64,000 bases of DNA from Agrypnia vestita (Eukaryota > Arthropoda > Insecta > Trichoptera > Phryganeidae): the NCBI GenBank assembly GCA_016648135.1, contig JADDOH010024897.1:62001-126000 (forward strand), in the 5' to 3' direction. Under the pieces are notes generated by a model that saw only the letters and a list, made by a program, of their open reading frames with translations, ran no database searches and was not told the DNA's origin. Shown piece by piece: positions 57,801 through 64,000 of the stretch. The translations under genes and the position numbers were made by a program. Position 1 is the stretch's first letter; each line of letters opens with the position of its first letter.

Positions 57801-59854
57801 CACGTGGGTTGTATTTTAAGACAGTCGGAAGCTGTCAAGATTCCATTTAAAAAACTTCCAATCCAAAAATCAAGACACAGAGGACCTCGGGTTACGGTTC
57901 TAGCACTCTCGGATAGCTGAAATATTTAGATAAATGTCACATTATATCACAATAAAGTATAATATTTATTAATGACCCAAGAGAGTAAGTTTATTTTTAA
58001 GAGGTATAGAACTTAAGAAATGAAATAAAACACATAAAAATCGTGGGAACGGCCATGGTATTGAGAAGATAATTTAATGCCAATAGTCATTAACTATTGG
58101 GTGTTTTTTATACCAAAAAATACCAAAAGCCTTCTAGGGATAAACACGGTTTGGATATTATGTATAAGGCTATGGTAAGACGCTTACTTGGGTATAGGTA
58201 ATTCAGTTTTATGGTAACCTTGGCATAATGAGCAATTCAGCGCAATTTCTTAAGATTTGTCAACCATATATTAAATCCATCCATTTCTTCAATTAATTTA
58301 CAACACGATTATAAAAGAACTCAATATCCTTAGTTTGTCTGATAGGATGAAGCTAATAGACCTAATATTTCTGCATACAATTGTCAATTTAAGGATTGAA
58401 TTAATATGAAAACAACAAAGAGAGACTTTTAATATCACACTGGCTTTCAATTTCATATCAAAATGCTGGCCCTTAAGTAGGATACCGTCTCCAATACAGT
58501 CCACAAGTCCAATCAACTCCAATATTATCTGTAAACAACTCTGTACGAAAATGACCTTTAAACGCTTGAGTCATAGTACCAGATTACAAATCGTCTGGTA
58601 GCAAAAATAAACCAGAAATTATAATAATTAAATAAATATTTGATCACGCTTTTATAAAAAGTGACGAAAAATGATGAGACTGTCGCGGGATCGTGGCTAT
58701 GGGAGACAAACGAAACACTCAAATAATTTAACTTTAAGAATGTTCTTAGGTTTTCACGGCCACTCAGAATCTTCAAGTTTGTATTTACTGGGGTATTATG
58801 CCGTGTTGTTACGACCTTTCGGGCCGACGTTTCGGATCCCATTGCAGGGTCCATCAGCCCTGATCATGAACCCTGCAATGGGATCCGAAACGTCGGCCCG
58901 AAAGGTCGTAACAACACGGCATAATACCCCAGTAAACACAAACTTGAAAATTTAACTTTAATTTACCGCGAAAAGTTACTGGACACGAATTTATTTATTT
59001 CTATATTAAAATTATACAAATTTGGTTGGACTATGCCTGTCCCACTAGAGAAATCTGATGAAAAATGACCTTAATTTTGATCATATCTTTAATTTTTTTA
59101 AACATTTTCAGATTATAACGTTTTTATATTGCATTATTATTTATGTTAACTAATTTCTTTCGTGTAAAAACCCCAAGAGCGTATAAAAAAATATAAACCG
59201 ACAAATGTGATCGGCACGTACAATTTTAGATAAAATAACACATCATCATTTTAAATTATTATTTTTTTATTAATTGTTATTAAATTAATAAATTTTTGAT
59301 TTCATTTTGTAAAAGTAATGGATGATTATTATATTTTCATAAGGAATAAGTCTCTGTGCCAAATTTCAGAGCGATTGTTGGTCAGGAAGTGGGTCAATAT
59401 TGATTTAAAAAAATTTTGGCACAAGTGAAGCTAAACAAAAGCATGTTAAAATAGTGACGCGCTTATATCCACAATTATTACCGATCTATTCCATCCTCCA
59501 GGGAGGGTTGGCGAACCAAGAGAGACGTTAGTGATGAGGTAATCATCGTTTACTTCTTTGGGTATAACTTTGACCATAGGGGTGGCGTCTTTAACGACTT
59601 TTGGGTCCTTGTCGAAGAGTCCGATCTGAAACAAATGTATCAGTGTTACAAAAGATTTTCTGTCCCAGTCTGCGGTCAGCAATATTGATGAAACGAGTGA
59701 TAAGCCAATATCAGATACTTGCAGAAAGGCCAAGGAAGGGAAAGCATAGGTACCCAGTCAGGCATTTCTTCACACTGATAGATCCAATTGAGTTCCAAGT
59801 TTCCATTATATCCTTCCAAAGAAGATACTGTCAGGTGTATGTCACATGGTAGTC
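51848..59854 (-). CDS. PI-PLC X-domain-containing protein (PLCXD-like)
   Basis: Six minus-strand exons: 59854-59754, 59625-59482, 56227-55962, 54673-54583, 53152-52900, 52203-51848 (stop TAA); about 403 residues, 5' end missing. Phases agree throughout. The X-domain starts with TFFREAIGTIPLSKMFLPG and the catalytic GTHDSGSF histidine, then FGIRYLDIRIG; the second catalytic histidine is in IIIVDIHRLPVGFYL (exon 5). The first two exons encode a beta-sandwich-like N-terminal part (ELNWIYQCEE; SLGSPTLPGGWNRS) seen in insect PLCXD1-like proteins. The family cleaves or binds phosphoinositide-type lipids; unlike classical PLC it has no C2/EF modules. Joining exon 2 to exon 3 is in phase but a small exon may be missed between them. 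An acidic run follows HYSTEEPEDE in exon 3. Confidence 0.85.
52240..52385 (+). mobile_element. Reverse-transcriptase C-terminal scrap
   Basis: The frame reads IKSRLLSRNTKLSGHKTLIR then PKLTYAANSAPDLRADISPN, resembling the region just past the polymerase palm of LINE reverse transcriptases (KxxLIRPxLTYA). Opposite strand to the PLCXD gene, in its last intron. Confidence 0.5.
53588..53670 (+). promoter_or_regulatory. Heat-shock-like promoter (HSEs plus TATA)
   Basis: Pentamers AGAAA-TCCCT-GGAAA-TTACT and GGAAA-AGTCT-CGAAT put GAA at a strict 10-bp period (53588-53622). A second block ATTCG-CGAAA-CGTCT-GGAAA (53633-53652) is a near-ideal heat shock element. TATAAA follows at 53665-53670 and GC-rich, GCGAAACC-repeated leader-like sequence continues to about 53770. 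This is the layout of insect hsp70 promoters. No hsp70 coding start or other ORF follows to 54200. It points opposite to the PLCXD gene, in its intron. Confidence 0.5.
54207..54372. mobile_element. hAT-type MITE with perfect 8-bp target repeat
   Basis: TAGGGATGGGTAAA and inverse TTTACCCATCCCTA bound 166 bp of ATCGATAT-rich sequence. CTGTCAAA is duplicated exactly on each side (54199-54206, 54373-54380), the 8-bp duplication typical of hAT. In a PLCXD intron. Confidence 0.9.
54858..54995. mobile_element. Palindromic MITE, GGCCCGAATTC ends, copy 1
   Basis: The two halves of the 138-bp element are reverse complements over ~65 bp (GGCCCGAATTCAGAGTCAAT at the left, its inverse at the right), with TTA/TA at the flanks. 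Confidence 0.85.
55015..55130. mobile_element. Same MITE family, copy 2, right end lost
   Basis: Starts GGCCCGAATTCAAAGTCAAT only 20 bp after copy 1 and follows its left half closely, but the right half is shortened and loses the GGGCC end after GTATTGACTTT. Confidence 0.75.
55728..55796. repeat. Short tandem repeat TGAAGTGAACTAATTG
   Basis: TGAAGTGAACTAATTG occurs three times at 55727, 55750 and 55780 (spacing 23 and 30), preceded by related AGACTACAA/GTAGTA sequence from about 55650. Confidence 0.8.
56390..56645 (-). mobile_element. RTE-type LINE ORF C-terminal fragment
   Basis: Minus strand reads CNASCSIVDRIKKRSLRWFG, HVKHMSEQRIIKTIYEARAE, GSRNKGRSRKIEKDQ, matching the RxxWFGHVxRM...KxxxxGKRxRGRPxK tail of insect endonuclease/reverse-transcriptase LINEs. 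5'-truncated; in the PLCXD intron between exons 2 and 3. Confidence 0.75.
56700..58772. other. Intronic AT-rich stretch
   Basis: No supported exon between PLCXD exons 2 and 3 in this part. A GC-richer patch (57480-57720) has no ORF. The ORFs at 58298-58522 and 58558-58854 (-) are not supported; the latter overlaps the palindrome. Confidence 0.4.
58773..58947. repeat. 78-bp-arm palindrome, Penelope-like end
   Basis: Arms 58773-58850 and 58870-58947 are reverse complements with one mismatch, around a 19-base spacer. Each arm, read outward from the centre, carries ACCCTGCAATGGGATCCGAA then ACGTCGGCCCGAAAGGTCG. A stem-loop followed by CGAAACGT is characteristic of the terminal repeats of insect Penelope-like elements, whose ends include hammerhead-type ribozymes; the minus-strand arm also has CTGATGG just before the stem. 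Confidence 0.7.
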
Positions 59855-60045
59855 CTGAAAACGGAGAAGATTGTATATTGTTTATTTTACATTTGTTTAA
59901 CATAAATTAGTAATAACTCCACACTGGGTAAAACCTGTTCTATGGCAGTTATTCTCACTTAAGAGTTATGTAATAGTAACATAGAATAGAAACAAATAAC
60001 AATAGTAAAGAAATTGAAAAGTAAAAATGAAACGATTTAGTAGTA

Positions 60046-60316
60046 CATACAAACACAAGAATACATGAATCTAAAAGAAAAGAAAATATAAATATAAAGT
60101 GAAGATAAAAATTAAAATAGATAAAGCAGGATAACATTTTACTAGTAGATTCAAACACAAGAATACATTAATGTAAAAGAAAAGAAAAATAAATGTAAGG
60201 CGAAGATAAAAATGTAAGTAGATAAAGCAGGATAACAAGATACAAACACAAGAATACATGAATCTAAAAGAAAAGAAAAAATAAATATAAAGCGAAGATA
60301 AAAATTTAAGTAGACA
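60046..60316. repeat. Minisatellite, three ~90-105-bp units
   Basis: Each unit begins AAACACAAGAATACATGAAT and continues AAAAGAAAAGAAAATATAAA, GCGAAGATAAAAATTTAAGT, AGATAAAGCAGGATAAC. Units start near 60051, 60153 and 60244; the last is cut short. Purine-rich on the plus strand. Overlapping minus-strand ORFs only mirror the repeat. Confidence 0.85.
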
Positions 60317-60751
60317 AAAAAATAAATACTATATAAGAGTAAGTACACTTCAAATCATATAAATCTAATTTCTCCAATTCAGAGGTCAAGGTCGGATCAC
60401 TTCTTCAGCATACCTTCTACCTGATGTTTTATAAAATTAGTGATACTGTGTTTAAAAGGTTTGTGTATTGTTATTTCTTTTGTTTAATTTAGTAACTTGT
60501 TAAAAACAAGCGGGACAATGAGATTAAATTGTCTTTGTCCAAAAGACGTTTTCATTTTAGGTACCTCAAAATTAATTGCATTTGCCAGCCTTGTAACCCG
60601 TGCTTGTTGTGTACTTAAGGGCGGTGTACGCTGATGAAAATTTGCTCAGAAAACTCGAGGAGACTTAAGTTACGAAGGAGTGACCTTTACTAAATTTATT
60701 TACAAATTTTTAAAAACATATTTTGTCATGGGAATTACGCACTATTCCAAG

Positions 60752-60868
60752 TCTCTCGAACGGTCCACGCAAGTCTGGAATCGACTGGGCTATTCTAGTA
60801 ATCGCTGGAAGAATGGAAAAATTCGTGGAAATATGCGAAATTACTGGAAATGTGTGAAACGTTCTCAG
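60752..60868 (+). promoter_or_regulatory. Second HSE-rich tract
   Basis: Many GAA/TTC pentamers: AGTCT-CTCGAAC, TCTGGAA, CTGGAAGAATGGAA, AATTCGTGGAAA, GCGAAATTACTGGAAATG, GTGAAACGTTCTC. It shares GAAATTACTGGAAA and AGTCT-CGAA with the tract at 53588 but lacks a clear TATA box, and the register is less regular. It lies 0.9 kb upstream of the first visible PLCXD exon and may be a second copy of the same sequence. Confidence 0.35.
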
Positions 60869-60964
60869 GGCACCGCTGAATGCTTTGCGGCAAATCGTGT
60901 GACAGCGACGATAGTGAAAGAGCGAAATATACGGCCAGCGTGTGTGTGTTCTAGCGGCTGTAAA

Positions 60965-61513
60965 TATACAGGGTTATTTGGAAAACATTAATAACCTCGC
61001 AGGACTATACTCCTGCCTTGATTATGAGTCGAAAATGTTCAAGCTATTATAACCTTATATCAATAGTTAAGGAGATATGCGACATCAAAGTTTGCATTTT
61101 TTTTTCAATATTTCCGACTTAGTTTTTGTAAAACGTTGGACTATCATTACAATAACTTATATCGAGTATGAAAAATTCATTCCCTTTAATACAAGTCAAA
61201 TAAAAAAATAAAAAACTTCGAATTCCAATTGGAATGTTTTCCAATGGGAATTTTTTCAGGGTTTTAATCATTTTATTTAACTTGTATTGAAACAAATGAA
61301 TTTTTCGTAATTGGTATTAGTTACTGTAATGATAGTCCAACGTTTTACAAAAAAATAAGTCAGAAATATTGAGAAAAAAATGCAAACTTTGATGTCACAT
61401 ATCTCCATAACTGTTGATATTAGGTCATGATAGCTTAAACATTTTCGACTCATAATCAAGGCAGGAGTACAGTCCTGCGAGGTTATTAATGTTTTACAAA
61501 TAACCCTATATAA
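60965..61513. repeat. ~550-bp near-palindrome (fold-back element)
   Basis: Arms of about 250 bp: TACAGGGTTATTTGGAAAAC...AACCTCGCAGGACTATACTC (60965 on) mirror GAGTACAGTCCTGCGAGGTT...AATAACCCTATA (to 61513), with an ~40-bp centre near 61215-61255. Internal GTAAAACGTTGGACTATCAT is shared with 31838-32055, 36140-36345 and 21838-22090. No coding capacity. Confidence 0.85.
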
Positions 61514-61899
61514 ACTACCTACCGGCAAGCGAGTTCAAATTTTGAAACTAGGGTTAAAGAACACATCAAAGCTTTAACTAGCAGTGTTGAGATAGATAGA
61601 GAATAGAATATGACCATACATTTAATATTAATGGAGGTTTAAAATTTTTACATATTAGTTATAAGATCCCACAAATAAATAGTCTAGAAATATTCGAAAT
61701 TAGGAAAAGTGTTAATATTAATTCTAATATTATAATAAATAACCAGACTAAATTTGTGCACAACCCACTATTGAATATTTTCCCACTTAAGATTCCATCC
61801 CCTTCAGATGACATTTCATAATTAGCAGCTCCGACCCTCCCCCCTCTCCCCTCACTTACCCTTCGCCGTAACACACTTGTATAGTTTATCTTTTTCAAT

Positions 61900-61990
61900 T
61901 TTAGTACACAAACAATCTTGAAGCAGAGATCATTGTTCTCGAAACATGTAGATTGTATATCTAATAAAGTGGTGAAAACAAAGTGGTTTG
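61900..61990 (+). repeat. Penelope-like tail motif
   Basis: TTGAAGCAGAGATCATTGTTCTCGAAACATGTAGA followed by AATAAAGTGGTGAAAAC repeats the stem-loop-plus-CGAAAC layout seen at 58870 and common at Penelope-like element ends. Called on layout only. Confidence 0.35.
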
Positions 61991-62004
61991 TGTTTAATTT
62001 TAAT

Positions 62005-62290
62005 ATATATTTATTTATTTATTAATCAACGCCCAAGTGGGCTTTTACAGTACAAGAAAGTTACAAGGATTTTTATATGCCTAACACAAAACACGTTTTA
62101 CAGAAAATAATTAAAAAATAAATAATTGAAATAAAACATATTTAAGAGAAATGAACAATATAGATATATAAATAATGATTAGTACAAAAGCAAACAGTAA
62201 TAATTAGAAACCTTTGATAAATTAATAATAAAGTAAAATAAAGATGATTAAACAAAATAAACTATCAAACAAAAAATAAACAACAATTAC
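62005..62290 (-). mobile_element. LINE-like 3' end, A-rich tail
   Basis: A TTTATTTATTTATTAAT run (A-rich tail on the minus strand) followed by CAACGCCCAAGTGGGCTTTTACAGTACAAG and an A/T-rich body resembles LINE 3' UTRs; no ORF survives. Similar in layout to 24910-25260. Confidence 0.35.
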
Positions 62291-63555
62291 AGCGCCCGGA
62301 GCATATGCAATTGTCATAACACCATTTTCAAACGATTTGATGTTGCGACTTATAAAAATTGTTATTGTTATATATCAAAAAACTCGTGACTTCATGGTGT
62401 GAAAATATTCCGTTGCATGATGTGCGCGCATTTCGTTGCATAAATAAAAAATAGAATGATTTGAAATAGTTTGAATAAAGTAATGTGGACTAGTTCTGTT
62501 ACACCCTGTATGAATCTATGAAATTGACATTTTGGATCGTGTGTACTTGAAAAATGTTGAATTAAAAGGTTTTATCTGTTGTAAGCCTTAAAATCTTTTG
62601 TTAAAATGAAGTTATGTATGTATTTAAATCGTTTAAATAAATAAATAAATAATGTTAAAATTATTGTTTGTGTGTATAAAATTATATTTTGTAATACTTA
62701 AATTATGAACCTTCTATGCTGTCTGATATAAGCCTGCTCTCTATGTTTTTTTTACTACCTACATGTTGAATTCTAATAATTGCTTTTGATTAAAGTAACT
62801 TCGTCCTTTCAAAGGTTCTGTTAATTAACCACGTTCTGCTACCAATTAATAATTAAAAACATAACAATAATCTTATCTATAATTGTCTTATCTGTCATCC
62901 TTTAATTATGGGAAGCATATAACTCACCAAGTAATTGTCTTCATGTTGGATGACCAAATAAAAAAAATCGTAAAATTTCACTCTAACGCTCCTAATGAAG
63001 AATAGTTTCAAAAAGTTATTATAATTTTTTTGCTGGATGTTTACTTTCTGACACACATTTTATACGAATTCGAAAGGATAACTCATCAAACATATTTTTC
63101 GATTCGATTCGAATTCGAAAGGATAACTCATCAAACATATTTTTAAAACAGAATATTGCGACGATTCGAGTTTTTGCAATTATGCTGGGAAAATGAACCT
63201 TGCCTGCAATATCATGTTCGGTCGCGTTCACCTTGGCTCATTCATATAATTTTATGTTAATTTAATAAGTTGTTGATGACAAATTGAACACAGGTAAGTA
63301 ATATTACACTCACGTCAGGTAAAGAACTAATTTACACAAGAAAAGGTGTAATTTTCTCATCTGGCGCGAAGACCATGAAGATTATTGTTGTGTTATTAAA
63401 GTGCGCTCAGAAATTTTGTCAAAGAGCGTCTGAGAATCATGAACAAACTGATATCTTGTATCATATTATAATGTTTATAAAGGTTTTAACTTCTTATATA
63501 AACTGATATATCATATATTCTTTAAAAATGTGTTAACTTCTTCTTTTTATAGATA
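62291..63555. other. Gene-free stretch
   Basis: No supported exon. A 43-bp unit (CGAATTCGAAAGGATAACTC plus ATCAAACATATTTTT) is tandemly duplicated at about 63065-63142, which explains the minus-strand ORF there. Confidence 0.5.
63065..63142. repeat. Tandem duplication of ~42 bp
   Basis: GAATTCGAAAGGATAACTCA followed by TCAAACATATTTTT occurs at 63067 and 63109. Confidence 0.85.
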
Positions 63556-63690
63556 TTTTTTTATGAATTGGAAGCATGGATGCTTACAGAAGAACCGATG
63601 AGGCGACCCGAGGCATTCGAGATGTGGATCTACAGAAGAATACTCAAAATAAATTGGATGGACAGAGTTACGAATCAAGATAAATTATAG
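63556..63690 (+). mobile_element. RTE-type LINE reverse-transcriptase fragment
   Basis: The frame reads YELEAWMLTEEPMRRPEAFE then MWIYRRILKINWMDRVTNQD and stops, matching the YGxExWTLxxxxxxxLxAFExWxxRRxLxIxWxDxxTN block of insect RTE-type LINEs. Downstream the conserved RWFGHV part is absent. Confidence 0.78.
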
Positions 63691-64000
63691 ATGTCTCATA
63701 GACATGTAGCTATTTATGTGGAGGACATGTATAGAGACAGGGCTTGAGACTTGTCTTGTCTGGCTTAAGTGATCATTTTAAACAATGCAACGCTAACGCT
63801 TTACTTACCTTTTTTTTGTACCTATTACCTTTTGTACTATTACCATCTGCAAAAATCCCCCTATATCTAATATCGTAATATTCAAACCTTCTTACCTCCT
63901 ATAATATACGCGTACAGAAAATATTTCAGGTTTGACAAAGCCCGGTCGCCGAAAGAGAGAATTTCGTACATTGACCCTACGCTACGTATCCTTGTCGCTC
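63691..64000. other. Right edge, no gene seen
   Basis: Tail of the LINE fragment and AT-rich sequence; the last 60 bases are GC-richer but too short to assign. Confidence 0.4.

Noticed and set aside
60046..60348. Overlapping minus-strand ORFs rich in Phe/Leu/Tyr
   Set aside because: Produced by the purine-rich minisatellite; not a membrane protein gene.

Overview
This is a 64-kb piece of an AT-rich insect-type nuclear genome. GC-rich exons sit in long AT-rich introns with GT-AG splice sites, and the sequence between them is full of transposon remnants (Tc1/mariner, pogo, piggyBac, hAT and Harbinger-like, Helitron, RTE/Jockey/R1-like LINEs, tRNA-derived SINEs, Penelope-like). The order is not decided by the sequence; a moth or butterfly is possible but unproven. 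There are no bacterial operons, CRISPR arrays or rRNA genes. Layout: (1) 390-1727 is a decayed Tc1/mariner-type transposon that keeps a spliced N-terminal DNA-binding ORF. (2) 2152-10541 (+) holds the last eight coding exons of KANSL1, the NSL histone-acetyltransferase scaffold, including its PEHE domain; the 5' part lies off the left edge and a long 3' UTR runs to about 12980. (3) 14978-28946 (-) holds thirteen in-phase exons of the mismatch-repair ATPase MSH2, convergent with KANSL1; only the short first coding exon is missing. (4) 29-41 kb is repeat-rich and contains one unrecognised terminal exon (33494-34033, -). (5) 41023-45690 (+) is a single-exon gene for a secreted, cysteine-free 1555-residue protein with nine 42-residue glutamine-rich repeats, a convertase-like site and a basic C-terminal tail. 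(6) 51848-59854 (-) holds six exons of a secreted-type PI-PLC X-domain protein. (7) 60-64 kb is repeats and retrotransposon debris. The genes do not form a pathway: KANSL1 and MSH2 are chromatin/genome-maintenance genes, the other two look extracellular or lipid-related. The most unusual observations are a heat-shock-like promoter (HSE pentamers plus TATA box) with no heat-shock gene behind it, inside a PLCXD intron; the large secreted repeat protein; a 78-bp near-perfect palindrome with Penelope/hammerhead-like features; and a recurring class of short perfect hairpins (19-20-bp stems, 3-4-nt loops) inside transposon debris. All exon models come from reading splice sites and phase by eye; no database was searched.
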